Positions 25,905-35,300 are shown, counted from the stretch's first letter. The stretch: DNA of 64,000 bases from Rhizobium subbaraonis (GCF_900220975.1 NZ_OBQD01000016.1:73547-137546), one strand, 5' to 3'. Program-made: numbers and translations. Notes: generated by a model not told the origin, from the sequence alone.

Positions 25905-25922
25905 TGATCCTGTACAGGATCA
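25905..25922. promoter_or_regulatory. Candidate HipB operator
   Basis: TGATCCTGTACAGGATCA is a perfect 18-bp palindrome, 85 bp upstream of the hipB start. Its ATCC-N6-GGAT form recalls the TATCC-N8-GGATA operators of E. coli HipB. A second short palindrome, CCCGATCGGG, sits at 25989-25998 next to the ribosome binding site. Confidence 0.6.
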
Positions 25923-26006
25923 TCACACCTGCCCTGCTCCCGTAAGGGTGCAGGAGAGCTTGAAACGATCCTCTAATATTGATATGTTCCCGATCGGGAG
26001 CAAAGG

Positions 26007-26618
26007 ATGATGACATTGCCAAAGAAACCGCTCGATTCGCTAGTCGACATCCAGAAGTTGGTCAAACAAACTAGTCCGGCAATTGATCTGGCTCGGACTC
26101 TGGCTTCGATCGAAGCGCCTGCGAAAACTTTACGTGATCTCGGCAAGACATTAACTGTAAACTCTGATCTTATGAAGTCGATCGAGTCTGCCTCTGACAT
26201 TGCTAGGCGATTGATGCAGCATTCGGATCTGGCGGCCAAGCTGACGGAAGGGTTGCCGAAGATTGATCTAAACCTTCCTGATATCTCCACCTCGATAAAG
26301 GCGTCCTTGCCCAAGCAATTGCCGGATTTTTCAGCTCTCCCGCCTGCGCCTTCCCCGGTCGCTATGCCAAAAGCAAGTCCAGAGACTTTTGTACAAGCGG
26401 ATTTTCAAATCGACAGCATCGCAGATTTGGGACGCATGGTCCGTCGCCTACGAGAGCGCCGAAAACAGTCGCAGCAGGAATTCGCAGATCTGGCAGGCGT
26501 GGGACGCAGGTTTATCTCTGAACTCGAAAACGGCAAGCCGACGCTGGAATTTGCAAAAGTTCTCCAGGTCGCTCGAGCGGCCGGCATTTCCTTTATCGCG
26601 CGCGACCGGTCACTGTAA
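26007..26618 (+). CDS. hipB: HipB-type antitoxin with long N-terminal extension
   Basis: 203 residues, twice the usual HipB size. Residues about 140-200 are a Cro/C1-type helix-turn-helix: LGRMVRRLRERRKQSQQEFA, then DLAGVGRRFISELENGKPTLE. The first 130 residues are predicted helices with regular Leu/Ile spacing and a Pro-rich linker (SALPPAPSPVAMPKASP). HipB binds DNA and neutralises the HipA kinase. The stop is directly followed by the hipA ATG. The extension has no recognised function; it may bind a partner. ATG at 26007 is preceded by GGAGCAAAGG. Confidence 0.85.
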   Translation: MMTLPKKPLDSLVDIQKLVKQTSPAIDLARTLASIEAPAKTLRDLGKTLTVNSDLMKSIESASDIARRLMQHSDLAAKLTEGLPKIDLNLPDISTSIKASLPKQLPDFSALPPAPSPVAMPKASPETFVQADFQIDSIADLGRMVRRLRERRKQSQQEFADLAGVGRRFISELENGKPTLEFAKVLQVARAAGISFIARDRSL

Positions 26619-27971
26619 ATGGAAGTGCTAGCTCTCGATGTCCGCCTTGACACATCCCCCGACCCGGTGGGAGTTCTCGTGCGAGATCAACGCGGCGGTC
26701 TGGCATTCGCCTATAGCGAATCTTATGTCTCGCAACCTGGTGCCATAACTTTGTCGCTGTCCCTGCCCTTGACACCAGAGCCGTTCGAGGAGGCCGTGAC
26801 CCGTCCCTTCTTTGACAACCTGCTCCAAGAGCGGGATGGCGCGCTTTCCGACATTATGGCTCGCGAGGGCATCGCTCGTGACGATATTGCGAGCTTGCTG
26901 TTTCATCTCGGCAAGGATTGCGCAGGTGCCATCTCGGTTCTACCCTCTGGCTCACCTCCGACCAAGGTGCCCGGCGATTATCAGAAAGACTACCAGCGCA
27001 TCGACGACGACCGACTGATCGCGATCGTTGACTCGCTCCACAAGCGACGGCGGCTGCCTCCGGGTACGGATGACCCCTCCCCTCTTGCAGGCATGCAGAG
27101 CAAAATCGCTCTTACTCTCCTGCCGGACGGCTCTCTGGCCGAGCCGATACCAGGTACTGGCGCGCCGACGACGCATATCCTGAAAGTTCCTGACCAGGAC
27201 CATATCCACGACGGGACTCTCGAACATGAGGTAATGCGACTTTCTCAGGAGGTAGGGTTTTCGACCGCTGATGTCTCGCTCCTCCCAATCGCTGGCGTCA
27301 ACGTCCTTCTGGTCACGCGGTTCGATCGTGCTCGCGACAGAGACGGCCGCATCGTGCGAATTCATCAGGAGGATTTCGCGCAGGCCCTTGGCCTGCCGTC
27401 GGCGCTCAAATACGAACGCCGAGGAGTTCCCGGCCGGCGTTTCGACGTTGATGCGGTCCGGCGAATACTCGATGCAACAGTTGATCCCGCCGTAGAAAGA
27501 GAACTCTTCATTCAAGCGACACTTTTTGACTTGTTCGTCGGCAATGTGGATGCCCACGCAAAGAACTTCGCGCTTCTCCATGAGCCAGGTGTGAGGATCC
27601 GTACTTCACCCCGTTACGACATTCTCCCTACGCGCCTCGACGATACACTCACAGATGAACTCGCTTACCGAATTGGTGATGCCACGACCCTGGACGAGAT
27701 AAGTGGAGAAGACTTTGATCTCTTCCTCCAGACTGTTGGCATTTCGAGCGCCGCGGCGCGCCAGCGCCTTTCGAAAAGATACGCCACAGAGATTGCCGCC
27801 AAGCTTGCCGGACATTTGGACCGACTTGGTAGGGGTGGGCAAAAGCCGCTCGCCGATCTCATTGCATCCAACATGCGCACACTTCTAGGTGCACTGGATA
27901 TCGAAGTCCCCGGTCCAGCGAAAGACCGTGACGCGTACATCGGACGAGCCGGTGGATGGCTGTTGAGTTAA
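26619..27971 (+). CDS. hipA: HipA-family serine/threonine kinase toxin
   Basis: 450 residues. It has the HipA N-terminal beta domain (VRDQRGGLAFAYSESYV), the glycine loop GMQSKIALTLLPDG (about residue 158), THILKVPD, the catalytic NVDAHAKNFAL (about 308; the Asp and Asn match the catalytic and metal-binding residues of HipA) and PRYDILPT (about 333). The toxin phosphorylates a translation factor or tRNA synthetase in known examples and causes dormancy. It is adjacent to hipB with no gap, so they form a type II toxin-antitoxin operon that may stabilise this replicon. Confidence 0.93.
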   Translation: MEVLALDVRLDTSPDPVGVLVRDQRGGLAFAYSESYVSQPGAITLSLSLPLTPEPFEEAVTRPFFDNLLQERDGALSDIMAREGIARDDIASLLFHLGKDCAGAISVLPSGSPPTKVPGDYQKDYQRIDDDRLIAIVDSLHKRRRLPPGTDDPSPLAGMQSKIALTLLPDGSLAEPIPGTGAPTTHILKVPDQDHIHDGTLEHEVMRLSQEVGFSTADVSLLPIAGVNVLLVTRFDRARDRDGRIVRIHQEDFAQALGLPSALKYERRGVPGRRFDVDAVRRILDATVDPAVERELFIQATLFDLFVGNVDAHAKNFALLHEPGVRIRTSPRYDILPTRLDDTLTDELAYRIGDATTLDEISGEDFDLFLQTVGISSAAARQRLSKRYATEIAAKLAGHLDRLGRGGQKPLADLIASNMRTLLGALDIEVPGPAKDRDAYIGRAGGWLLS

Positions 27972-28365
27972 GCGTATCCAGAGAGGTGGGTCGAAAGATC
28001 AGGTTCATAGTCGAACCGATAAGCGCCGCGAAAGCTGCCCCCCGTTGCTCAAATCGGGAAAAGCAACGAGCGATTCTATTCGTCTGGCTCGCGTAATTGA
28101 TCGCGAGCACGTGAATTTAGACCCCCTAATGGATGTTTTCGACTCTTATTTTCCCTAACCGCGCGAACGAGGTCCTTCGACAGGAAGTCGCTAGCCCATT
28201 GCATTTCCAGTATGTTTTGGGGCCAGGCCCTTGGCTTCCGTTTTTCGGTAAGGGTTTGTTAACCTTAAAGAGCTTGCCCAATGGCCAGAATCGAGGCTTA
28301 TTGCAACAGCGGTTGAAAAAGGGTTTTGCCGCGTTGAACCGCTGTTACTGAATTTTGGGTTAGGC
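27972..28365. promoter_or_regulatory. Upstream region of repABC
   Basis: 394 bp with no gene. It should contain the repABC promoter. An inverted repeat GCTCGCG, 8-bp spacer, CGCGAGC lies at 28087-28108 and is a candidate RepA operator. A T-rich segment at 28230-28262 (TTTTTCGG then TTGTTAACC) is a possible promoter. No parS consensus site is found here. Confidence 0.45.
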
Positions 28366-29580
28366 ATGAAAACCAAAGCTGACGCGCAGGCATCATCACG
28401 AGAAACACTCGTAAGCCTTATAGACCGGCATTCGTCGGCTCTTGCTGTTCAGTTACAAGCGCATCATGTGAGCACGTTCCCGCCGACGGCGCAAAAGGGA
28501 ATACGCCATTTCCAACCGTCAGAAGCTGCGAAACTCGTGGGTGTGAAGGAAGTCTATCTTCGTCAGGTCTCTAACGACATAGACAATCTAGAGGTAAGCA
28601 CGACACCTGGCGGTCGACGCTCCTATTCCGTCGTTGATATCGACAAGATCCGCCGGCATCTCGACAAGGTCGGCAGAGCAGACCGTAGATATTTGCCTCA
28701 CCGCCGCGACGACGAAGAACTGCAGGTTATTTCCGTCATGAACTTCAAGGGTGGTTCGGGCAAAACGACCACGTCCGTTCACCTCGCCCAATACCTGGCG
28801 TTAAAGGGCTATCGCGTACTCGCTATCGATCTTGATCCGCAGGCAAGTATGTCAGCCTTGTTCGGGCATCAGCCCGAAATCGATGTGCACCCGAACGACA
28901 CGATGTACGGCGCAATACGGTATGACGACGGGCGTCGGCCGGTGAAAGACATCATCCGGAGAACCTACATTCCGGGACTGGACCTTGTCCCCGGAAACCT
29001 CGAACTGATGGAGTTCGAACATGACACCCCTCGCGCGCTGATGACGCGGCAGCCGGGCGATGTGATGTTCTTTCAACGTCTCAGCGGTGCAATCGATGAT
29101 GTTAGTGATAACTACGATGTCGTCATCATCGATTGCCCTCCTCAGTTGGGCTACCTCACGCTCTCCGCCCTCACCGCGGCGACATCGGTTCTCGTGACGG
29201 TCCATCCGCAAATGCTGGATGTCATGTCGATGAATCAGTTTCTCGCAATGGTCGCTGATCTGCTGCGAGAAGTCGCCGCCGCCGGCGGCAATGTTGATTT
29301 TGCCTGGCTGCGTTACCTCATCACTCGGTTTGAGCCGTCCGACGGACCTCAAAATCAGATGGTCGGCTATCTTCGTTCTATTTTCGGCGCCCATGTGCTG
29401 AATTTCCCGATGCTGAAGTCGACCGCCGTGTCAGATGCGGGGCTTACGAATCAAACTCTTTATGAAGTCGAACGCGGCCAGTTCACACGCAGCACCTATG
29501 ACCGAGCCATTGAGTCGATGAACAGCGTCAATGACGAGATTGAAACCCTGATCAAGAGAGCTTGGGGACGAGCGACATGA
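28366..29580 (+). CDS. repA: Plasmid partitioning protein RepA
   Basis: 404 residues of the ParA family as found in repABC replicons. The N-terminal half of about 120 residues includes a helix-turn-helix-like SEAAKLVGVKEVYLRQVSND, and the ATPase has the deviant Walker A MNFKGGSGKTTTSVHL (about residue 125) and YDVVIIDCPPQLGYLT (about 250). RepA moves RepB-parS complexes and, with RepB, represses the operon. The stop overlaps the repB start (ATGA). Confidence 0.96.
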   Translation: MKTKADAQASSRETLVSLIDRHSSALAVQLQAHHVSTFPPTAQKGIRHFQPSEAAKLVGVKEVYLRQVSNDIDNLEVSTTPGGRRSYSVVDIDKIRRHLDKVGRADRRYLPHRRDDEELQVISVMNFKGGSGKTTTSVHLAQYLALKGYRVLAIDLDPQASMSALFGHQPEIDVHPNDTMYGAIRYDDGRRPVKDIIRRTYIPGLDLVPGNLELMEFEHDTPRALMTRQPGDVMFFQRLSGAIDDVSDNYDVVIIDCPPQLGYLTLSALTAATSVLVTVHPQMLDVMSMNQFLAMVADLLREVAAAGGNVDFAWLRYLITRFEPSDGPQNQMVGYLRSIFGAHVLNFPMLKSTAVSDAGLTNQTLYEVERGQFTRSTYDRAIESMNSVNDEIETLIKRAWGRAT

Positions 29581-30542
29581 GCAGAAAGAACCTCCTGAAC
29601 TTAATCCAGGTCGATGCCGACATGCCCGGAAAGGTTGCCACATCCGACAACAAGCTTGTCGGGCAAGTCGCCAGCACAATGCGAGAAGAGAAAGCCCGGC
29701 AGGCACGCGCCGACGACATCGAGCGGCGGCTTGGTGAGGGTCAGTCTGTCATCGACTTGGACACCGCTCTCGTCGAGCCCTCTTTCGTTCGTGACCGGAT
29801 GCCTGGCGATATCGATGGTCTGCTTTCGTCGATTCGCGAGCAGGGTCAGCAGGTGCCAATCCTGGCACGTCCCCATCCTGAGAAACCGGGACATTATCAG
29901 GTCGCCTTCGGTCATCGTCGTCTGCGCGCGCTCCAACAACTCGGCTTGCAGGTAAAGGCGGTTATCCGTGCCTTGACGGACGAGGAACTGGTGATCGCCC
30001 AAGGGCAAGAAAACAACGAACGCGAGGACCTCACCTACATAGAGAAGGCACGGTTCGCTCAGCGACTGAAGGAGCGTTTTGCCCGCGAAGTGATCACATC
30101 GGCGATGTCTGTCGACAAGGCCGAGTTGTCGCGAATGCTTTCCGTAGTTGAAGCTATTCCCGCCGATCTGATCGATGCTATCGGACCTGCCCCCGGCGTT
30201 GGACGGCGAAGCTGGCAAGAGTTGGCGGATTTGATCCATAAGGACGAAAACAAGAATCGTCTGGAACTGGCGCGATCGGACGAGTTGCAGAGCATGACTT
30301 CGCAGGATCGCTTTAAGGCGCTTCTTAGCGCCTTAAAGCCCCGCCGTGTTGTTCGTGGTTTGCCTGAAGTTCTCTCGACGTCGTCCGGTCAGCGACTGGG
30401 CCACGTCAAACAGAGCAAGTCAAAAATCGAAATTACACTCGACAGGAAGGAAGCGGGGGAGTTCGCGGCCTTCCTGCTCAATGACGCGGTTGCTCTTTTC
30501 GAAGAACGCCGTGCGAAGTCCACTGGAAAAGAGGAAGCATAA
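29577..30542 (+). CDS. repB: Plasmid partitioning protein RepB
   Basis: 321 residues from the ATG that overlaps the repA stop; a start 15 bp earlier is possible but less likely. It is a ParB-family protein: RPHPEKPGHYQVAFGHRRLR (the GHRR box), VIAQGQENNEREDLTYIEKA and a helix-turn-helix KAELSRMLSVVEAIPADLID. RepB binds parS; candidate sites lie at 35.08 and 35.29 kb. It forms an operon with repA and is separated from repC by the usual antisense RNA region. Confidence 0.95.
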   Translation: MSRKNLLNLIQVDADMPGKVATSDNKLVGQVASTMREEKARQARADDIERRLGEGQSVIDLDTALVEPSFVRDRMPGDIDGLLSSIREQGQQVPILARPHPEKPGHYQVAFGHRRLRALQQLGLQVKAVIRALTDEELVIAQGQENNEREDLTYIEKARFAQRLKERFAREVITSAMSVDKAELSRMLSVVEAIPADLIDAIGPAPGVGRRSWQELADLIHKDENKNRLELARSDELQSMTSQDRFKALLSALKPRRVVRGLPEVLSTSSGQRLGHVKQSKSKIEITLDRKEAGEFAAFLLNDAVALFEERRAKSTGKEEA

Positions 30543-30660
30543 CCGCAAAAGAAAAGAGCCCCCAAAACGTCGCCGTCTCGGAAGCCCCTATCTGTCTAAG
30601 CATCAGTAGAATCGCATTTCCGGGATTCATCGTCAAGAGTCTAGGCGCCGTTTCGGCGAA
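30543..30660 (-). ncRNA. Countertranscribed antisense RNA between repB and repC
   Basis: The 152-bp repB-repC gap has the arrangement of repABC plasmids in which a small leftward RNA (incA/ctRNA) controls repC. On the minus strand a TTGACG -35-like box lies at about 30640. At the left end the strand reads GCTTCC, a 20-nt loop with a CCG-AGA-CGG mini-stem, GGGGGC, then TCTTTTCTTTT (down to about 30549), a plausible terminator. Exact ends are not fixed. Confidence 0.6.
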
Positions 30661-30694
30661 CGAATTTCTTTTGCCTGTTAGAAGGTGAAGAACG

Positions 30695-31906
30695 ATGCGT
30701 ACGGAAAGTGTGACGACGCCTTTTGGGCGGCGGCCGGCAACGCTTGCCCTTGTCAGGCGGCAACAGGCGGCCGGCGAAATACCGACAAGCAAATCTGCTG
30801 ACAAGTGGAGGGTCTTCCGCGATGCGTCTGCAGCGATGGAACTGCTGGGGCTGCAGTCGAATAGCCTGTCTGTCCTCGACGCGCTGTTGAGCTTCTTCCC
30901 CGAAAAAGAACTGCGAGGGGATGCGCAGTTGGTGGTTTTCCCGTCGAACATGCAACTGTCACTGCGAGCGCACAGCATGCCTGGATCGACCTTACGGCGC
31001 CATTTGGGTGCGCTGGTTGATGCCGGTCTGATCATCCGCAAGGATAGCGCCAACGGCAAACGCTTTGCGCGCAAGGGTGCTGACGGGGATGTTGAAAGCG
31101 CGTTTGGCTTCGATCTCTCTCCTTTGCTCGCCCGTGCGGAAGAACTCGCGCTTCTGGCGCAGCAGGTGATCGCGACGCGTGCAGAGTTCAGGAAAGCCAA
31201 AGAGAAGCTCACAATTTGCCGACGAGACACCCGCAAGCTCCTAACGGCTGCCATCGAGGAGGGCGCTGATGGTGATTGGCAGGCGATCGAGGAGGTCTAC
31301 GTCGGACTGATCGGCAACCTCCCGAGGACGCCAACACTCGTTGAGGTGAGGAAAGTACTTGAAAGCATGGAAATGCTGAAGGAAGAAATCCTCAATCGCT
31401 TGGAAACAAACGGAAAAGCAGAAAATAATAGCACCAATGATGCTCAAAATGAGCGCCACATACAGAATTCAAACTCCAACTCCACTACTGTATTTGAACC
31501 TCGCTCTGAAAAAGAGCAGGGCGAAAAGTTGAGCAAGCCAGCAAAGCCGAGCGAGCCGCTAAAGGTCTTCCCCCTCTCCGTTGTGCTGAGGGCTTGCCCG
31601 CAAATCTCCGATTATGGCCCGGGCGGAGCCATCGGGAACTGGCGCGATCTCATGTCTGCGGCCGTGGTGATCCGCTCGATGCTCGGCGTGAGCCCCTCGG
31701 CCTATCAGGAGGCCTGTGAAATCATGGGACCCGAAAATGCAGCGGTGGCAATGGCCTGCATCTTCGAACGGTCGAATGTGATCAATTCTGCCGGCGGCTA
31801 TCTGCGCGACCTTACACGACGCACCGAGCAGTCGGAATTCTCGCTCGGTCCGATGATCATGGCGCTTTTGAAGTCGAACGCTGGCGGGCAACTGAAAGCC
31901 GGATAA
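30695..31906 (+). CDS. repC: Replication initiator RepC
   Basis: 403 residues beginning MRTESVTTPFGRRPATLALV, the RepC opening. The N-terminal winged-helix initiator domain contains VFPSNMQLSLRAHSMPGSTL and RRHLGALVDAGLIIRKDSAN; the C-terminal domain includes SDYGPGGAIGNWRDLMSAAV. RepC initiates replication, and in this family the origin usually lies within the repC gene itself. Translation should be controlled by the antisense RNA upstream. An IS481-type relic begins about 25 bp after the stop. Confidence 0.96.
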   Translation: MRTESVTTPFGRRPATLALVRRQQAAGEIPTSKSADKWRVFRDASAAMELLGLQSNSLSVLDALLSFFPEKELRGDAQLVVFPSNMQLSLRAHSMPGSTLRRHLGALVDAGLIIRKDSANGKRFARKGADGDVESAFGFDLSPLLARAEELALLAQQVIATRAEFRKAKEKLTICRRDTRKLLTAAIEEGADGDWQAIEEVYVGLIGNLPRTPTLVEVRKVLESMEMLKEEILNRLETNGKAENNSTNDAQNERHIQNSNSNSTTVFEPRSEKEQGEKLSKPAKPSEPLKVFPLSVVLRACPQISDYGPGGAIGNWRDLMSAAVVIRSMLGVSPSAYQEACEIMGPENAAVAMACIFERSNVINSAGGYLRDLTRRTEQSEFSLGPMIMALLKSNAGGQLKAG

Positions 31907-31929
31907 GGCGACGCGTCTTCCCTGAGGCT

Positions 31930-32787
31930 TGTTTTAGCTGTGGAGCCTCAACAGGTTATCCGCGGTTAGGCCGAGACGGCTGATTGGGGTTTTGGACTTT
32001 AGGCTGCTGTGAGGGCGATGCCAATTGTAGCGGTGGGGCCAGATTGGCAGTTCTGCAGCGCGGCGCTCCGAGGTTGGATAGGCGACAGCGTAGGCCCATT
32101 CGCGCAGCGCCGTCTGGATGAAGCGCTCCGCCTTTCCAATGGTCCTGGGCGTGTAGGGCTTTGTTCTGACATGCCTGAGGCCGAGCTTGCGGCAAGCCTT
32201 TCCAAACGCTTTCGATCGGTAGCATGAGCCGTTGTCGGTCATAACGCGGGTGACGGTGACGCCGAGGCTGGCATAGTAGGCGATTGCGGCGCCGAGGAAG
32301 GCGACGTGGGCCAGCCGGCGCCACGCGACTTGCCCTTTTATGGATCGCCCGTGCTGCGGTGTCCGACGCGGTCGGCGCGATATCCTTCAGGCGCGACAGC
32401 CCGGCACTCCTGAGCACCCGGCTGACGGTGGCCGGCGAGACGCCGACCTCGAGCGCGATGTGCTGGCCGGTCCAGCGCTGACGGCCCAAAGCAACCACAC
32501 GCGCGGCAACCACCGGATCGGTCATGCCTGCGCGCCCATGGGCCTTGAAGCGCTCGACCCAGCGCGCCACGATCTTCGCCGATACACCAAAGAGCCGTGC
32601 TGCCTGGACTTGGGAAAGACGACCCGCAATCACCGACAACGCCATCTCCTCTCGACGCAAAGGCGTCAGACGGGCATTCTTATGGATGTTCATTCAGACC
32701 CTCCGATGGATACTGAAGCTTGGTAACTCCAGTCTCCCCGGTCCAGTCCGAATGGACAACCTCCTGAGAGCTTACACTTAGCAAACA
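31930..32787 (-). mobile_element. Degenerate IS481-family element
   Basis: The ends read TGTTTTAGCTGTGGAGCC (plus, from 31930) and TGTTTGCTAAGTGTAAGC (minus, from 32787), and the inner parts CTCAACAGGTTATCC and CTCAGGAGGTTGTCC pair well. At about 860 bp it is shorter than typical members, in line with an internal deletion in the transposase. No target duplication was recognised, so the ends are approximate. Confidence 0.6.
31934..32693 (-). pseudogene. IS481-family transposase, broken
   Basis: The N-terminal half is in one frame (MNIHKNARLTPLRREEMALS, then a helix-turn-helix and VSPATVSRVLRSAGLSRLKD) and the C-terminal half in another (MTDNGSCYRSKAFGKACRKL, then HVRTKPYTPRTIGKAERFIQ). The DNG and GKAERF boxes hold the second Asp and the Glu of the DDE triad, while the first Asp region is missing. 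So the gene carries an internal deletion plus a frameshift and cannot make a working transposase. Confidence 0.85.
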
Positions 32788-33157
32788 TCCAATCTGTGAG
32801 TGGCACTCAGTTTGCTCATAATTTGGGGGTCCATCCCGGCTAAGACCGTCTTCCGACGTACACTATCGACGTGACCCAGGATCCTGTTTGCGCTGGGGTC
32901 TGATTAAAAATCTGAGAGATCCTGTTTCACCAAGATCTCAAGGCGGTCATCGCCTCTTTTGGTAGCGCTCTGCGATTGAATGCCGACATCGATTCTCGCG
33001 TCGCATCAACGGCGCAATTGCCAGGGAAATCACCAACGCCTGTGTTGGTGATTTCCCTGTTCGACACTGTCGTTAAAATTCGACGGGAGGGGTTTAGGAG
33101 GGGTTTTGATTTCTGCCTTATGTGCGTGACGTGGTTTAAAGGAAGAGGATCAAAATC
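32788..33157. other. Non-coding region with a strong hairpin upstream of the CoiA-like gene
   Basis: No gene is recognised in these 370 bp. The outstanding feature is the 16-bp inverted repeat at 33022-33059, listed separately. The stretch just before the next gene contains GGAAGAGGA, a good ribosome binding site. Confidence 0.5.
33022..33059. repeat. Perfect 16-bp inverted repeat
   Basis: CAGGGAAATCACCAAC, loop GCCTGT, GTTGGTGATTTCCCTG. The stem is perfect, but neither strand has a T-run after it, so it is not a standard terminator. It lies 99 bp before the CoiA-like gene. Confidence 0.9.
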
Positions 33158-34945
33158 ATGCCAGGCCCAACGCTCGCATTTGGCAAGCATTCGAGTGGCG
33201 AGTTTTTGCATATCTCCCGGGCTGCGAATGGCAACAATTGCCACTGTACCTGCCCCGAATGTGACTTGCCCCTTATTGCTCGCACGAATCACATGACACC
33301 GCATTTTGCGCACCGGACAGCAGTGGGAAGCGGCACCAAAGGATGCGGAACAACCGGCCAGATGACTGCCTTGCACACGTTCGCCAGGGACTTGTTTCTC
33401 CGTGGCGGCCGCGTCCAGCTTCCAGCCATATCGCAGGACGGACACCGGGTGGTCGGTCCCATGGAGGTCGAATTGACGGATGTCAGAACCGAGCAGCGAT
33501 TTGATGGATACCAGCCTGACGTCATCTTCTCCGCCTCGGGCAAACCTCTTCTTATGGAGATTGCCGTTACGCATACGGTTCCAGCTGCGAAGGCAGGTTT
33601 GATCCGGCGTCAGAGAATCGAGGCTTTCGAGATCGACCTTGAGCTGGATTGCGTCCCTGGCAATTTTTCCGCTGAAGCCGTTGAAAATCACGTCCGGCTC
33701 CAAGCCCCTCGACATTGGATCTACAACGAAAGGCTCGAAAATCGACTTCACTCTCTCTACCACCTTGATGCTGTGCGGGCGCGCGGCCAGCTGACATTGG
33801 AGAAATCCAAGGCGCTGGCTGAGCTCTACGATCGGTTGGCCAAAGTCCGGAAAGTGCCTGCCCCTTCCCTTGCCGCGAAAAAAGCATCCGTCTGGCAGTG
33901 GCTGATCGACACACACCCATCATTCGAGGGATATTTTCGAACGTCAGCAGATGATTGGCGCGCCTTCGTTCTTCTGGAATGTCTGAATGGTCTCGGCCTT
34001 CCGTTGAGCCGCATTGTCACGAGGCTCAAAGGTGCCGAACATCTTCACGCCGAACTGGCTGGTGTTGACTGTTCATCGTCAGAATCGGCTGAAGCGGGGC
34101 TTCCGGCGTTCGGGGTGGAGGCGTGCGTGTTCACCTTCTTGTCTATCCTTGAAAAGCGCGGAGCTGTCGTGTGTCTACCCGGCGGAATTTGGCGCCTGCT
34201 CGTGGAACTTCCCAGCCAGCAAGCGCTCCCGTTCGGACCCGTCCCTGCCCGCCCGACCAGAAGCGAATACGTAGCGAAGCGCCGCGAGAAGTTGGAAGCA
34301 AGTCTTCAGCGGATCGCGGCAAAGCTTTGTCCGGCAGACAGGGACGAGTTTGAAAGCGGCATGGAGGCGTGGTGGACGCGCGCCCTGGAGGGTCGCTCAA
34401 CTCCCCTCGATATTATCGCCACCGGAAATTACCGGTGGGAGCGGTTGAACCAGCAACTTGCCACTATTGAGGAGGCGCTCAATTCGGACACGCCCGATCT
34501 TTCCGAATCACTCGGTCTTCCGATGAGCGAAGCAATGGCAGCTCACGCGGCGCGGGCCGAGATCGTCGAAAGGGGGAAGGGCCTCCTTCGAGGTGAAAAG
34601 CTTCGTGCGAGAGCTTTACAGAAATTTGACACGGAGATCGCGGCGATATGGCTTGGGACGAGAGCATCCAGAAAAGGGCTTTCGCCGCTCGAGTTTGCGA
34701 TGGCATCGGACAGCGGCCTGCGGATTTCTCTTGAGGAGCTGGAGCAGCGGCTTGTGAACAAGAATCGTATCCCTGTGATCCAGGAAGAGCTTCGAATTTG
34801 GGTGGAGAAGAAATTTGGCATTAAGGGGCTCAGGTTCATCCAAAGAGGAAATGACGGTCTTCCCGACCGACGAACGCCCCTGCAATGTTGTTATGACGAA
34901 GTCAGCTTGGCCAAGATGCAGGAGCTGACCACACTTTGGGTCTAG
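33158..34945 (+). CDS. CoiA-like protein with zinc-binding N-terminus
   Basis: 595 residues. The N-terminus has a zinc-finger-like pattern (NCHCTCPECDLPLIARTN) followed by HMTPHFAHR, the combination seen in competence protein CoiA relatives. A nuclease-like core follows at about residues 105-135: RFDGYQPDVIFSASGKPLLM then EIAVTH, fitting a D-X(n)-E-X-X PD-(D/E)XK-type arrangement. The remaining 400 residues are helical and unassigned. CoiA-type proteins promote DNA recombination during uptake. Nothing beside it is a competence gene. ATG at 33158 follows a clear Shine-Dalgarno sequence. Confidence 0.75.
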   Translation: MPGPTLAFGKHSSGEFLHISRAANGNNCHCTCPECDLPLIARTNHMTPHFAHRTAVGSGTKGCGTTGQMTALHTFARDLFLRGGRVQLPAISQDGHRVVGPMEVELTDVRTEQRFDGYQPDVIFSASGKPLLMEIAVTHTVPAAKAGLIRRQRIEAFEIDLELDCVPGNFSAEAVENHVRLQAPRHWIYNERLENRLHSLYHLDAVRARGQLTLEKSKALAELYDRLAKVRKVPAPSLAAKKASVWQWLIDTHPSFEGYFRTSADDWRAFVLLECLNGLGLPLSRIVTRLKGAEHLHAELAGVDCSSSESAEAGLPAFGVEACVFTFLSILEKRGAVVCLPGGIWRLLVELPSQQALPFGPVPARPTRSEYVAKRREKLEASLQRIAAKLCPADRDEFESGMEAWWTRALEGRSTPLDIIATGNYRWERLNQQLATIEEALNSDTPDLSESLGLPMSEAMAAHAARAEIVERGKGLLRGEKLRARALQKFDTEIAAIWLGTRASRKGLSPLEFAMASDSGLRISLEELEQRLVNKNRIPVIQEELRIWVEKKFGIKGLRFIQRGNDGLPDRRTPLQCCYDEVSLAKMQELTTLWV

Positions 34946-35078
34946 TTGAGTGGGGGAATTGTCCTGGAAATGCTGCGCCGTTTCGCGCTGCCCCTCAGTC
35001 AGGGCGCATTGAGAGCACGCGCCTGCCCATGAGACCAGGTCGTGGCGGATATCATAAGTTCGGGGAGGCGGAAGATAT

Positions 35079-35094
35079 GTTGACCGCGGTCATC
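35079..35094. other. parS-like site 1
   Basis: GTTGACCGCGGTCATC differs at one position from the perfect palindrome at 35285 and from the repABC parS consensus GTTnnCnGCnGnnAAC. RepB would bind here. Confidence 0.65.
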
Positions 35095-35284
35095 AGCAAT
35101 AACTAATTGATATCAATTGTTTTTTTGTGCCGATGTTTTCGCTCTGTGCCTTCGGTCTCTTTTTCTTTTGATCGGATAGTTCAAATCAGACCCCTGGTAC
35201 AGCGGACGCAGTCCGTAGCTACAACGTCATACAAAGCCGATCTGGCGCGAACTCCGATGGCAGGCTTGCCTGGTAAAGATTGTC

Positions 35285-35300
35285 GTTGACCGCGGTCAAC
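35285..35300. other. parS-like site 2 (perfect palindrome)
   Basis: GTTGACCGCGGTCAAC is a perfect 16-bp palindrome and fits the repABC parS consensus GTTnnCnGCnGnnAAC at every fixed base. It lies 206 bp from site 1 and 3.4 kb downstream of repC, farther than in most repABC plasmids. Confidence 0.8.
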
